The notes under the pieces were generated by a model. The model was not told the DNA's origin. It saw nothing but the letters and a program-made list of their open reading frames with translations, and made no database searches. The translations under genes were made by a program, and so were the position numbers. Below, one piece after another: positions 49,341-62,400 of a DNA stretch of 64,000 nucleotides (position 1 is the stretch's first letter; each line of letters begins with the position of its first letter). Source of the DNA: Aquila chrysaetos chrysaetos (Eukaryota; Chordata; Aves; Accipitriformes; Accipitridae); NCBI RefSeq assembly GCF_900496995.4, contig NC_044030.1, positions 17,110,851 to 17,174,850 of the forward strand, in the 5' to 3' direction.

Positions 49341-50213
49341 CTGAACAGGCTGCGCGGGCAAGTAAGAACCACTTTTCTCGCGTCCTTTATCAAACCCGGG
49401 GCTATTCTTTCCCCCAGCACAACCGCAGTTTAAGGAGAAAACCGGCACCCTGCACCGTCAACTTCTACGGAATGCAAAGGGCGCGAGGGCTTCTGCTTGA
49501 TTGTTGAATTTCCCCCCTTGATAAATTGCGGAAATATTTTCAAAAAAGGCGTCCCAAATAATCTCTCATACAACGTGTCCAGTTCATATTTTTTAATATT
49601 TTTAACTACTTTAAAATATTTTTTATGTTTCCTTCCTATGTTATGTTCACATAAAATATCTGTTGCAGAGTGCAAAACAGCATTAATGCAGTAGGAGTTT
49701 TATTTACATCCTCAGTATGGGATATAAAATTTTTACATACACGCTTCGGTCTCTTCTCTTAGGAGGTTCAAACTTCCAAACAGCAATTTTTTTCAAAGGT
49801 GCAAATTTTAATAAAACCTTCAAATGCCAACAACTTATCAAATGTGGACTCCAGAAACATGCCGTACAAATGCAGAGTAAATAAAAATGTGTTAAAAATA
49901 GGCAGTGTCACTCTTTATCTACAGTCTCTTTCTAACTCTATTAGTCTTAATTTATTGTTACCCCTTTTTATAAATAAGGCTAACTCCTGTGGCTCAGAAC
50001 AGGCAGGGAATGGCTTGTGATTTAGTATTCAGCTCAGGTCTGATCCTGCAAGTTAAGGGGAAACTGAGGAAACTTGTCTGGACGCTGACTTGGCCTTCGA
50101 GCCCACCTACATAGCTAAAGGAGTACTCTTGTGCAGACTATGCTCTCTTTAGCAAAGGCTGTTGTAGCATATTAATCTATTTTGGTGAATTAGTGGTTGA
50201 TAATTTGTTATAT
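49341..50213. other. Intergenic: MARVELD2 promoter to RAD17 relic
   Basis: AT-rich with short frames only. The right part is the former 3' flank of RAD17. Nothing else is supported. Confidence 0.5.
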
Positions 50214-50483
50214 TCAGTCGCTACCCTTTTCCTGTATTTTTAATTCATCTTCCTCCATGATTGCTTGAGCTGCAGCAGGCAGAGGCTTTGATGGCAAGGC
50301 CATTCGTTTCCACTGCATTGGCTGGAAGTAAGAGGGAGTCCATCCCATTCACTCACATTCATTTTGCTTTCTTCCATCTGTTCAGCCATCTCCATAGCAT
50401 TCACGTCAGCGGGGTCCCCCTCGTAACTAACAAGTGAGTCTGGCGTGCCAGGATCTTTATCAGTAAGTGTTTCAAATTTTAAC
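50214..50483 (-). pseudogene. RAD17: ψRAD17 last exon with frameshifted tail
   Basis: It follows the preceding exon in phase (AG|G) and encodes RLKFETLTDKDPG and later WDGLPLT, matching the RAD17 C-terminal region. After LPLT the reading frame runs to TAA at 50240-50242. The ancestral tail (LPSKPLPAAAQAIMEEDE ... GSD, then TGA at 50214-50216) is in another frame, so a one-base frameshift has changed the acidic C-terminus. Confidence 0.85.
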
Positions 50484-51333
50484 CTCTGAAATTATCACAG
50501 CAATGGTAAGTTATGATGGAATACCCACCACGTTTCCTGCGCTCTCAGCACAGAAACCACAGTGGAAAAGACTGCCCACATACTGCACAAGTCTCCCCCC
50601 TTCACTGATGCTCAACAGCTTTCAGCTTTTCTGGCAGTAATAACCTCTATTCACCACCATTAATTCAAGCCATATACATTCTTTTCTTACATCACTACCA
50701 TCAGTATTACGCTTTATGCCTCTGTGCACATATTCCAGTTGTAGGTATTTGGGCCCATAACTCAACACTACGTAACCTACATGAGAACCCACAGAATATA
50801 TGGAAGTTCCTCTCAGGTAAAGCTTGAAATGCTATACACCCAGTTTATTAATGCAGATACAAAAGGTTTACCAATATTTAAATATAGGCTGCGGACAAAA
50901 TTAATGGCATAAGGAAGTCTACAATTAATTTGTAAAGTTATAAACATTTTGGCTTATACTAGCGTGGTCAGTTGACCTTGGCTGGCAATTTTATTCTCAA
51001 ATAAACCTTTTTGTTTGCAAAACCAAAGATTTTATCCAGATCGTGCCCTGGACAAACAGACCTATGCCTAGGTCAGAGAACTAATATTTGATACAATGGA
51101 AGAGAAGGCTAAACAAGAGTTAAAAACAAGATTGTAGTTAAAATGTTGCTACTAATGGTGTAATTCTAAGTAATTTGAACTGAAAAAAAGTTTTAAGAGC
51201 CAAAATATAAAATTATAAGGCTGCAGATGAGGGAAAATGTCACATTACACGTGTACACTAAAGATGTTTCTGTATGAAAGGATTCTTAATGTATTAAGAA
51301 AGAAGTTGTTCTTAAAGTACATGTCAAGTTTAC

Positions 51334-51391
51334 CTCCCAAAATGTCTTTTCAGTGGTAGCTTCCCAACATCTTGGATAAAGGCAATCTGAG
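51334..51391 (-). pseudogene. RAD17: ψRAD17 exon, still open
   Basis: The 58-base exon, with a TTCTCAG acceptor and a GTAAAC donor, encodes QIAFIQDVGKLPLKRHFG, nearly identical to RAD17 of other vertebrates, in phase with its neighbours. It shows no lesion. Confidence 0.9.
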
Positions 51392-52079
51392 CTGAGAAGA
51401 ATAATCACCAATATCATACTGGGTAGATCACAATGCACATAGAATTAAAGATACTGGAAAATAAATAATTCATGTTTAGTTAAGTGGTCCTGTATGTATT
51501 TGTATTGGATACCAAAACAGTTTATATATGTTTGAAGTGTTTATCACATTACCATAACATATTTACAGACTGCCTCCACAGAATAATAAATCCCTACTGT
51601 CTGTCAACTGTGTATTTATTATGTAGATTTATTATTACATATTAATCAGGGTGGTAAAGCCTTAGTTAAGACATAAAGCCTTTTATTAGAAGTAATTAAC
51701 ATAGCATAGGTGACCCAGCTGTCTGAACAGTGATTTTTGGATTACATACACAGTAACCACCTGCTATTGGATTGCCTCATGTTACACAATTTTTTTAAAT
51801 GCACTTCAAACTTCAGTTTTATTTACTTTATCTGGGAAAGGCTTTTTAAAGCCTTTTCAGGCTGTTGATGTTACTTTAAAGGGATCAGTAAGCAATGAAG
51901 ATCTATTTAATATAGTCTATGAGATTTCCAAAAGGCTTCTCACCAAGTCCCCTAATGGCTTTTAAAGGAAACCTTAAGCCTTAAAAGAAGCCTTAAGCAT
52001 AAAAGAATGACTCAGTAGTAAAGTCTGATAAATAATTAGCAGATAGGAAATGGGGGAGGGGAGTATGAGTTAGCTGTTA

Positions 52080-52360
52080 ACTCCTGCAGTGGAGGAAAGT
52101 TGCCAACACAGTTCTGCAGAGATCAGTGCTAGGACCTGGTCTATCCAGTACATTCCTAAATGTAACCCTGTGAAAAAAGGGGGTGAAGAGTGAGACTAGC
52201 AACTTTGCTGGTGATACTGTTAGACAGGCTAGTAAGGATGTGGGCTGTCAGAAGAACAGTGCCAGGACTTCGTGAGACTGAATGGCAGGGCAATAACATG
52301 ATGAAATTCAACGTACACGGATACCTGAAATCCATGCAGTAAAAAAAGGGAAGAAGGTTT
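52080..52360 (+). mobile_element. Degenerate CR1-like LINE relic
   Basis: Plus-strand phrases such as NFAGDT (at ~52200-52217, replacing the FADDT reverse-transcriptase site) and MMKFNV (~52300-52316) lie at the spacing seen in CR1 elements. Frames are broken. It lies in an intron of the RAD17 relic. Confidence 0.5.
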
Positions 52361-52682
52361 TAAAATACTGCAACACGAGGACCCTGACTTACGTGTTTAT
52401 AAAGCATCACATATGCCTCACTTCTGGCAAGACATACTTGTTTAATTTTTTCAGTTAAATAAGTATTAAAGATGTTCTTGGTGGTGTTTCAAACATAACA
52501 GAGGGCTTGAATCTTGGCTATGTGACTAGAAACATATTTATGTAACCACTATATGCATATACCATATGTATTTTTTTTAGGTAGACAAAAGGATAGATAG
52601 TATTGACATTCTGAGTTACAAAAATGTATCATTATGTTTACTGATAAAAAAAATCTCAGTGGAAGAGTTACACTGATCTTAC

Positions 52683-52791
52683 CTTGGTTCTCATAGAGTT
52701 TGCAAACATAGCAATAGCTCCATCTTCAAGACACTCTGGTGGTAAACAGAAGCTTGAAAAGAGATTTTTCAGCAAGACAGTTTTCTTGATA
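52683..52791 (-). pseudogene. RAD17: ψRAD17 exon with two frameshifts
   Basis: It starts YQENCLAEKSLF, then the match moves to another frame (SSFCLPPECLEDG ... FANSMR), and returns to the first frame for the last codons before the GTAAGA donor. Read without correction it hits a TGA. About three codons are also missing relative to mammals. Confidence 0.85.
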
Positions 52792-53524
52792 CTGTAAGAG
52801 TTGGGGTGGGGGACCAAAACACGAGTAAAAAACCTGCTAAACCATAATTAATGTATATATTCTGTACCATAAAAAGCAGCATGATGACTTTAATAACAAC
52901 CGCACACAAGCTGCTGAAGAATGAGTCCAGAAAAGAGATAAGCAGTTAGAGTTAACATATAGAGATCATAAAAATGGTGAATTCCTTCATTTTTTGCCTT
53001 CACTGGATATTAAGGGTTCCTGACAATTTTTATCCTTTGATTACAGATTTCACCACCAATGCAGGCCAACATTTTTTTTTTGCTAGACTCTGTGAGAGTA
53101 TTGATTCAAATGTAAAAAATTGCTGAGAGCTTTGGTATCTCATGAATAAACTGTTTCTGATAAACACATAAAACACAACAGCAGTAATTTTTTGAACTTA
53201 CACGACAGTTTAAAGTGGTTTAAACGGCACAAGCTTAAACTTACTCTCAGGAATACTTTGCAGTATTTCAACACTAATTTTGTATCTGTGAACGTGGGAT
53301 TAAGACTCTCTCAGAAGTATGGAGACAGAATAACCTCGACACAGAGAGCAGACTTTGTCAGAGGCCTCCAAAATGTACCTCTTCAAGCAAGTATTTTTTT
53401 AGAAGTAGCTTATAGTAAAATAAGATATTTGACAAGTTTAGCATTGCATGCAAATCTCATCTGAACCACTCACTTCTCTAAGAAATCTAAGTGTAATACC
53501 TTCCTCAAGACATCAAACATTTAC

Positions 53525-53671
53525 CTTTTTATTGTTAAGGAACCCCTGGGGCTCATATAAAGGCCAGAACCCCATTCCTCCTTGGCAGTGGGCAAAGGCC
53601 CTGGATGCGTTTGAATGCATCACCCCTCAGGTAGCCACTGGTGCACGGTAGTTTTCCGTGCCAAATTGTGA
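53525..53671 (-). pseudogene. RAD17: ψRAD17 exon with nonsense codon
   Basis: The frame gives ENYRAPVAT, a stop (TGA at 53627-53629) where other species have arginine, then GVMHSNASRAFAHCQGG and PQGFLNNKK up to a GTAAAT donor. CGA to TGA is a typical CpG transition. Confidence 0.88.
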
Positions 53672-54171
53672 CTAAGATGGAAGTCAGGCATTGTATGCAC
53701 TCAAGGTCTCTGTACAGTGTGTCACTTTTGAAGTAGAGCACACTCTGTAACTGCAGTGACACGATGTGCCCAGAAGATATTCAGGTTACTGTGGAAAGCA
53801 ACTGAATGAAAAAGCTAGTTCAAGTGCTTTAGGTAAAAGGCATAGGGCCTCTGATACATTTTTAGCAAAAATTTGTTCTACTTAAAAATACTTTGTGGAA
53901 TATTTTACAAACACTATGACCCACTATAATAAAATGCTGACAGAAGTTGGACGAAAGCTGTACACAAATGGCTTGCATCTCTCCTACTTTTGATGTAGTT
54001 TAGCATTCATTAACAATTCACTGTCACCTATACTATATTAGATATTTGAAGTGATACAGCTTGTAAGTAAATAATTGCCTTCTATCCTTCATGAACACTT
54101 AGAGAAAAACCTAGAAGTTCAATTTCAGAGTATAAAAAACTGTATCTGTGCATAAAAAATGACATCTACAC

Positions 54172-54322
54172 TCCTGGATACCATTCCTACAAAGGACACC
54201 AGCAGTACTCAACTATTCATTGGTTCTTACAACATCACCTACATCAACAAAAAAATCTACATAGTTTTGGTGAAGGTATAGATAAACATGCTTGCAGACA
54301 TATGTGATTTTTCCACAATATC
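54172..54322 (-). pseudogene. RAD17: ψRAD17 exon with frameshift and nonsense codon
   Basis: After an AAATAG acceptor: DIVEKSHMSASMFIYT, one base lost near 54255, then HQNYVDFFVDVGDVVRTNE, a TAG at 54213-54215, and LSTAGVL. It aligns along its whole length with the helical region after the RAD17 ATPase core. Confidence 0.87.
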
Positions 54323-55789
54323 CTATTTAAAAAAACAAACAATCAATCAATCAAACAAACAGAAATAAATTTTAAAAAATCAGTTCAGGTTTTACACATC
54401 GTAAAAGGAAAAACATCCTATAAAAGTTATGATACATTTAGATGGTTAGCGAGCTGGTGCTCATGACCTGCAAAGGGATGCTCATATACAGGAGGGAGGT
54501 TGGTTTCTTCCCAGAGAAGGCTAGTGGTGGGGTGGAGAAGCAGAAGCCACTGCTGCCTTCAGCTTTCTAATGGGTGGTAAGAGAAAGGTGAGCTCAGATT
54601 CCTCCCAGCAATGTGGAGCAGAAGGATAAGAGGCAACAGCCAAAGGTTGCAGCAAGGGAAATTCCACCCTCCACCAGGAGTTGGTCAGAGAGAGAGAGAA
54701 TGTCTGTCAAAATTAGAATATAGATGAGACGGAGCAAGAACAGAGATGTGTAACTGCACGAATAGCGACTTTCATGTATATTGAACAGGATTTTTAGCAA
54801 CTGCTGACTCTACCAACAATTTTTAGTTTTCAGTTCCCAGGACATTCTTGGTGCAGGCGTTAAGTACTTAATTGTATAGTCAATATTACATGGTCGCCAA
54901 CATGTAATTAGTTACATTATGCTTTATATAATACAATTAATCTAATTATTTTCATATGCCCTCATCTCACTATTTCTCCTCAAGTGATTTTGGAACTGAT
55001 AATGTGAATTGTTACCTAACCATGGGCAGCCAATGGCATTATAGATCCTGATTTAGCTGGGTGCAGATAGTACTGCAGTATAATAAGTGTCAAATTCTTA
55101 CGAATCATCATTTTTAAATGTTAAAAACCAGTACTGTGACCATACATGGGGAGCAGATAGGAAGTGAATTTACAGAACCTGAGTGTATAAAACATCGACT
55201 TTTCAATAGTAGGAAGGTGGAAAGTATTTTGGAGAGGTGGGAAGGGAGACAGGGTAGCAAAGAGAGGTGGAAGAGCCTTTCAGCCTTTCATCAAGGAGTT
55301 GAGAGAAAAAGGAGGGAGGAAAAGACGGCAGAAAGAATCACACCCACATATACACAAATAAGGGAAGCAGTAGCTGAGAGGCTGCAGGGCTATTTTGTAA
55401 CCTTTGGGAATACAAGAAATACAGAACATAACCACACAACCATGTATAGTTCTGCATGTGAAGCAAATTTTGCTTTTGTACAAGGCAACAAATGTGGTGG
55501 CTATCTGCCTAGCTTTTTGTGTGTGACAGCCCATGAACCTAGTGCAACTAGAGTTACCTTATTTTATTACATCCATGTAGTAGATCTCTAATGAAGCATA
55601 TGGTATTTACCTAACAGGTGTAGAGAGCTGCAATCTCAGTTACCACAAACTTTTATTACTGTTTTTATACTGCTATTAATGTCCAAACATGAATTAGAAG
55701 CCACCCTAAGCCTTACTTTAGCAAATCTAGCTATTAGCAGCTGGCATTCTTTTCTCATTGAGAAGGAAGAATGAGTCAAACCTTCTTAC

Positions 55790-55961
55790 TTTTACAGTAA
55801 ATTATTTTCCCCAGAGGAAGCATCTTTGCCGCCTTGTATCTCCTGTTCTTCTGAAGTATCAAATTTTCTTTCTGTTTTTGTTTTAGATACTGCTGCTGCT
55901 TCAGGTTTGAGAGGGGAGCTCCCTTTCCTCCTTGACCAAAAGTCACTCTCCAATAAGCAGT
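55790..55961 (-). pseudogene. RAD17: ψRAD17 exon with deletion
   Basis: The frame encodes SRRKGSSPLKPEAAAVSKTK, then EEQEIQGGKDAS. The expected following segment is shortened and continues in a different frame as LGKIIYCK at the exon end. The donor is damaged (AAAAGTAAGA). Confidence 0.82.
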
Positions 55962-56029
55962 CTATCAAGAAAAGCAACAATTTAATCAGGACAAAGAACA
56001 TAAATTTTTTTTTTTAAGTTATCTATTTA

Positions 56030-58055
56030 TTACATTGCTACTGATAATGTTCTAAACGGAAAAAAAAAAAAAAAAGCAGAAGAAATCCAATGAACAAAAA
56101 GGATTTTATAAATAGGGGCACTGAGACAAAATTTGTTTATTAGGAAGGCAACCCAAACACCTAAACTAGCATGCTTCATTCCACTTTTGTGCCTTAAGCC
56201 AAAGCTAGGGTGCTGAGTATTCTTTGAATAATAAATACCTGTTCTAAAAGAGCAGCTGGCATTCTTGCTTACTCATTCTCTCTCTGATGTGTGTACAGCT
56301 TGCTTTTCTTATAAATTTCCTCTTTATAAATAAAGTACAAGTGCAAATATATAAAAATCATATTTCGGTTACATTACGTTCAATTATCAATTTCTCATCT
56401 ATTTACATGACCTGTATAATGTCCTCACTGAAATAAAAGAAGTAAAAGAAAACCTTTCATTTAGGTGATTCTTCCAACAACCTACTATTTCCACAATGAT
56501 CTGAACTCCAGGGAATAAAACCCTTCTTTAATTTAATACTCAAACTTTAAACCCACGATTTGATTTAGTGACAGGTCAATGTTCTTTATTGAACTAAGGG
56601 AACTTATCCCTTATGTATATATCTGCCTCTTCTCCCATGATTACGTGGATCCATTTTATCCATTAATACTGCCAAAGTTAATATATCACTTGTGCTCCAC
56701 ACACATGAACACACACACACAAATGAAGAAAGAAATTACATATATGTAAAAAATAATACTATATTCTGATGGCACTCAGGACATCAGCATCAACGTGAGG
56801 TCTCCAGAATTTACAAAATACCGCTGACTACCAATCTGTTATCTAACTGAAGCACCTGAACAGCTGAACATTTTCTATTGGACATAGTCATCTCTTCTCA
56901 TTAATCTCTGTTAAATAAAATGTGAGATGGGAGTGTTCGGTGCATGATGATTTGAGTATCTAATTCTGACATGTCATGAGTAGAAGCTGTGAAACTCTTA
57001 CCTTTGTTTTCTCCCAAGTTCCTTTGTAACTCTCATGTTTTTATAGTTCCAGGTGATTTATTTAAAATTTGAAGTTGATTTAGGAGTATTTAGATTTTCT
57101 ACAGTATGTATGAAATCTTTACCATCTACTAGTGAGCTATAGTGAACTTTTCTTGGGTATTCCCAACTGTTTACCCATTTCATGGCATTAACATCAAAAT
57201 GCTTTTGCTGAGAGGAACTTTCTATTTTTTTCTGATGCACACAAAACAATACAAACTTAGTAGGCTAGAAGACACAACCAGAAGAATTTCATTTCCATGT
57301 TTGCAAGTTAAACCTAGAAACATGACTTTCTTCCCTCTGACATAAAACAAACACAGCTAATATATCTCAATTATAACCCCAGCTCTTCAGTTTACCAGCA
57401 GCTGTGGCCACTCCAAAGCAAAATCAGTAATTTCAGAGGTGTCATACACAAAGTCAGTGGGTTATTTCAGAAATGCTGCAACTGTAGAAGTAAGGACCTA
57501 GAGAAGTATACAGAACGGAGCAATGAAAATACCTCCTCCAAATTAAGGTTACATCATAAAAGCTTTGATCAGTAAAGACATACTGATAACAAAGCTATCA
57601 AGAATAGAGGGCGTTGCATTAAATTACATCAACACTTGCATAACAGATAACTAATATTGGATTTAGTTAATTTTGAGGTTATATATAACAGACATAACCT
57701 CTCTACATATTCACCGTCAAAAAATATTATTCCTCCTCTAGACCAACAGATCAAAAATGTTTTGCACAGCTCACTTTACCAAGCTTCAACAGTGAACAGA
57801 ATACTTTACAACAGAACTGGTCAAAATGCATTTAACTTTCACAAAAACCATAGGCCTTTACCTTTCCTAGAAGAAAATTGCAGGCTGTTTATTACACATC
57901 TTATATCATCTGAAAAACCTTGCAAATCACATCCAGAGAGGTTCTTCCATGAGCATAATTCTTTTCTTTATTCTGCAAGGAAAAGATATAGTTTTCAACA
58001 TCAAAAGTAATAGGAAAAAGTAGGAAAGGGAGAATTTGAAAATTATTCTGCCCTT
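56030..58055. other. AT-rich region upstream of the last recognisable RAD17 exon
   Basis: A poly-A run is at about 56060-56076 and a short (CA)n run at about 56705-56722. The minus frame 57058-57249 contains KHFDVNAMKWVNS after a CAG acceptor. This loosely resembles the RAD17 segment after Walker A (pattern K-x8-W-[IV]-N). It is only a weak candidate exon. Nothing else is supported. Confidence 0.3.
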
Positions 58056-58061
58056 TAATTA

Positions 58062-59430
58062 CAGAGTGGCAAAATGGTTGAGACTGGAAAGGATCTCTGG
58101 AGGTCATCTAGTCCTTCATCTTCTCTACACCCACCCTTCATGTATTTATGTACATTGATAAGATCCCCCTGAACCCGCTCTTTACCAGGCTGAACAGTCT
58201 CCACTCTCTCAGCCTTTCCTCGTAAGAGAAAGGTTCCAGTCCCTTCATCATCTTTGTGGCCCTTTGCTGGACTCTTTCCAGTATGTCCATGTCCTTGTGT
58301 ATGGGGAGCCCAGCACTAGACCCAACACTCCAGGTGTGGCCACACCAGTGCTGAGCAGAGGGGAAGGATCAGCTCCCTTGGCTTGCTGGCAATGCCTCTC
58401 CTAATGCAGCCCAGCATACCATAGACTTTCTTTGCTGTAAGGGCACATTGTTGACTCATGCTCACTGGGATGCCCAGCTCCTTTTTTGCAACACTGCTTT
58501 CCAGCTGGGTGGTCCCCAGCATGTACTGGTGCCTGTGATTGTTCATCCCCAGATTTAGGACTTTGCACTTCCCCTTGTTGAACTTCATGAGGTTCCTGTC
58601 AGCTCATTTCTTCAGCTGTCCAGGTCCCTCTGAATGGCAGCACAACCCTCTGGTGTTTCAGCCACTCCTCCCAGTTTTGTGTCATCTGCAAACTTGCTGA
58701 GGGTACACTCTATGCCATCAACCAGATCATTAATGAGGATGTTAAACAGGACTGGAGCCAATGCTGACCCCTGGGTTACACTGCTAGTCACTGGCCTCCA
58801 ACTAGACCTCACGCTACTGATCACTACCCTCTGGCCCTGGCCATTCATCCAGTTTTCAATCCAGTTCACTGTCTGCTTATCCATCCCATACATCAACAGC
58901 TTCTCTGTGAGGATCTTGTGGGAGACAGTGTCAAAGGCCTTGCTGAAGTCCAGGTAGACAATATCCACTGCTCTCCCCTCATCTAACAGGACAGTCATTT
59001 CATTGTAGAAGTTCATCAAGTTGGTTAAGCGTGACTTGCCCTTGGTGAAGCCATGCTGACTACTACTGCTGACTTTCACATTGTTGATGTGCCTGGAAAT
59101 GGTTTCCAGTATTAGTTGCTCCATCACCTTCCCAGGGATCGAGGTAAGGCTGACTGGCCTATCTTTCCCTGGGTCCTTCTTGCCCTTCTTGAAGATAGGA
59201 GTGACATTTGCTTTCCTCTGGTCCTTGGGAATTTTGCATAGTTGCTATGATTGATCAAAGATTGTTGAGAGTGGCCTCACAGTGACATCTGCCAGCTCCC
59301 TCAGCACTTAGGAGTGCATCCCATCAGGGCCCATGGATGTACATATTTCCAGTTTGCTCAAGTATTCCCTGACCTGATCCTCTTCCACCAATGCCAAGTC
59401 CCTTCTAACCTCAACCATGCTGTGATGCTG
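58062..59430 (-). mobile_element. CR1 LINE, 5'-truncated, with reverse-transcriptase remnants
   Basis: A minus-strand frame (58612-59127) carries reverse-transcriptase landmarks: [34 protein letters not shown] and the catalytic [10 protein letters not shown] second frame (58316-58588) continues with MKFNKGKCKVLNLG, VYGMLGCIRRG and the typical C-terminal part, after a frameshift. The 3' end with DDLQRS-like sequence lies near 58080-58110, without the usual octamer tail. The 5' end and the endonuclease domain are missing. Inactive. Confidence 0.92.
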
Positions 59431-62400
59431 TCATCTCTCCAAAAAGCCAGAGAGGCCCTCTTAAGTCATAAGAACACTACATTCAGAGAAGTAAGCAGAT
59501 CACAATTGTGTAGCAAAGGCCATGGCAAAAGGAGATCAAGAAGTGGAGGCAGCAATGATTACTATGGAAGAGAAAATGAGCAAAGGAAACACCAGCAGGG
59601 TTCTGCTTTTTGTACTTGTAAGATGGTTGAAGAGTGTACTTATAAGATGGCTGTGAGTGCCCCTGCAGGAAGAGGGTTCAATCTAATGTTCACTGTTTAA
59701 GGCAATCTACTAGTCCAGAATAAAGGATATAATCCTTTACTAAATGGAGAGGTCTGTAGAGCCAGAGGGGACCCTGCAGCAGATACTACTGCTCTGACAA
59801 AAGATGTAGGTCAAGAAGTGGATCAAGCAACAGACCAAGGACCACTTCTGGAGGGATGAACAGAATGAAAAGTGAATATCTTGGTGGAAAAAGGAAATAC
59901 AAAACTTGCCACCTGGAGAGCGCAGTTGAGGAGCACGCAAGTCCAGCAAGAGAAAATGACCCCGAGAAAACTTTATCATAATTCAGTGACTGCTACACAG
60001 GTGAATGCAGCCTTTCAGGCTATCTAGCAAGTAGTGAGACAAAGCTTTAGAAAAAGAAAAAAAGGATGAGGGGTCCAAGTGTGGAGATAGTCTGTGAAGG
60101 AAAAGTGATGGACACAACGAGGCCTCCTAATAAGAAAAAGCAAAAGAAGAAACACTGGAAACTTCACATAAGTAACGCAGCACATTTCTTTATTTAGTGC
60201 CATTTTGCAGTTACTGCACCTGAAATCATCCATTCCATCTTTGTTCCTTCTGGGTAGCTGAGTGCTTCTGATCACCCACGGCTGTTTTTCTGTGAACTGC
60301 CACGAGATGGCAAAATATTTCCCAGCATTGCCTCCAAGCCTGCTTGCCAGCACTGCAGGCTGGAGCTGTGGCTTCGGGAAAGATGAAACTGGCAGAATTT
60401 CTCTCTCCTTTGGATTAGCTGCTCCTCTGCATGTCCAGGTGTGCCTCTCCAACAGCCTCCGGAGACCAAGAGCTGCTCGTTGTCACTGGTCACTGGAAGT
60501 CCGAGGCAGAGCACTTGCAGTATTAGGTATACCTCTGAACCAGAAAAATGACAGCAAATTCCATCAAAATAATAAAAAAGGCAAAGTGAATCTATGATAC
60601 AGTGTGCTGCATTAATGCCTTTTTAATGGACGTGGCAAAAAAATACCAAATCCTGCAAATTGTTGAATATATGATTAATGAATGCAAAGTCATGGAGAAA
60701 CGCTTTAATCAAAGTTCAAAATCTGTTCCCCAAATGAGTTGAAGTAACATGTATGGGAAGTGGGGATTAGACTGAAAGCAGTGAAAGGATTCAGTCTGGT
60801 TTAGATCATGACTGGAGTAAGCCTACCTGCTACAAAGTAGTATTTTCCACGTGATCTGTGATAAGAAAAGTGCATTAAGGAAAAAAGCACCTGCCTCTGA
60901 ACAAGATTTTTATTTAATTCATCTACACATATACCTACAGAGACATGCAATGGCATATCAGTACAGTAAGAAAAATAAAATGAAGGGAAAATTAATTGTT
61001 TAGGGTAGCACGCTTGCATTAAAAATTTTGTCATCAAGCTGCCACAATTCAAGTAGTGTTTAAGAAGTCACAGTCATGAACAACAGACTTACATTTTTAA
61101 AACAGCTATTTACTGGTAAATCAGTGCAAAAATTAAAGCATTTATGACAGCTAGTAAATTATTCTACAATGGTTATTTGCAGTACATGGACACGTCTATG
61201 AACGCTGGATGCTATTTTGGAAATTTTTAATTGAATTGATTCAATCCAGAGTGGTCTATCAGTTGGCAGTTCCACTGGAACCTGGGGCTCCTCCTTTGTT
61301 CTGACAAACCAGTACCAACTTTAACAAAGCAGAAGGTGGTTTGCTGGTAGACATTATCAGACAAACTGATAGAGTTGGAAAAATTAGATCACCTTTTGGG
61401 TGCTCAGACCTTGAAATCTGAAGAAGGGCTTGAGTACCTTGAAGTTTGGCCAGTTCTTCCTATCATATCAGTTATTTAATAAAATGTATTACTTCTTCCA
61501 GCAGCCCATGTACCATCTTTTTCTTTAGACCATCATGTTTATGAGAAAGTATAATTCTGACAAAGGCACAAAGCAATAATGTAATTTAATAATAATCCAA
61601 CAGTCACTTTTACAAATAAGATTAGCTGTTACATCTTAGATGTTTTCTCAAGAAAAGGGTGAGTTCACCAAGAACAAAACTGTGACTCTAACCCCATCAA
61701 CTGGCATTTGTAAACTGAAATTTAAAAGGCTGTTTTCTACATCATTTAAGTGCTTTGCATTTATGAACATCTGAAGAAGATGAAAACTTTCTTTTCCTCC
61801 CTGGCAATTTGCCACGCTTCCACAGCGTATGTAGGGCCTGCTTATCATTTGTTTGGTGCTAATTTGAAACACCTGTTTTGAAGAGGAATGCATACAAGCT
61901 ATGCAGATACAGCACAAGAAAACCTCAGTATCTGACTTACCAGCCATGACACCAATGAAAGACAGAAGAACAGTTCTTGCACCATCTGACAGCCCTTGTG
62001 TATACGTAGACATGCATGCATATACACACACACAAACTGATACATTTGCACAATGGTAGGAGTCTATTTTTTCTTGGCAAGACTGGAACAGATTTAGTTT
62101 TAGCTGAACAGCGGCACAGCCATGCAACACATGTATGTAATACTCTATGGGGTTATATGCTGCATATTAACACTGCACATAACAGAGCTACTGCACAGCT
62201 GCTGGGATCTGCGCTGGTCACAGGAGCTGCGAACCCCCTCCCAAATCATTATGTTCACAGTTACTTCAGCTTTACCCCATTTCATTTGCACTCACACTTG
62301 AAATGCAGACAGTTCATGCAGTGATCAATCAGCTCTCAAATCCCCAGCCCAGGAAGGTGAACTGGTATCCAAATCCAGTCATTCTGTTTTGTTTTGGAAG

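Larger units (their letters stand above)
50214..55961 (-). pseudogene. RAD17: Decayed RAD17 (checkpoint clamp loader), 3' exons only
   Basis: RAD17 loads the 9-1-1 clamp at DNA damage with RFC2-5. Five collinear exons of its C-terminal half are recognisable on the minus strand, upstream of MARVELD2 as in human: 55790-55961, 54172-54322, 53525-53671, 52683-52791 and 51334-51391, followed by the last exon 50214-50483. Lesions: a deletion with frameshift near 55815, a frameshift near 54255, a TAG at 54213-54215, a TGA at 53627-53629, two compensating frameshifts plus a three-codon loss in 52683-52791, and a frameshift in the last exon. The AAA+ ATPase exons (Walker A) were not identified up to 64 kb. 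They may lie beyond the window, be too decayed, or be deleted. One weak candidate is at 57058-57249. The gene is not functional as read. Confidence 0.9.

Noticed and set aside
48213..49448. Minus-strand frame of 411 codons and other frames opposite MARVELD2
   Set aside because: This is the CpG-island shadow of the real MARVELD2 frame; arginine/proline/alanine-rich with no homology.
50311..50348. A 35-base intron in the last RAD17 exon (GTGAGT to TTCCAG)
   Set aside because: It is too short for a vertebrate intron, and the interior (SEWDGLPLT) itself matches RAD17, so a frameshift is the better reading.
55118..55591. Plus-strand frame of 157 codons as a gene
   Set aside because: No family recognised, no splice or promoter context, and it lies within an intron of the RAD17 relic.
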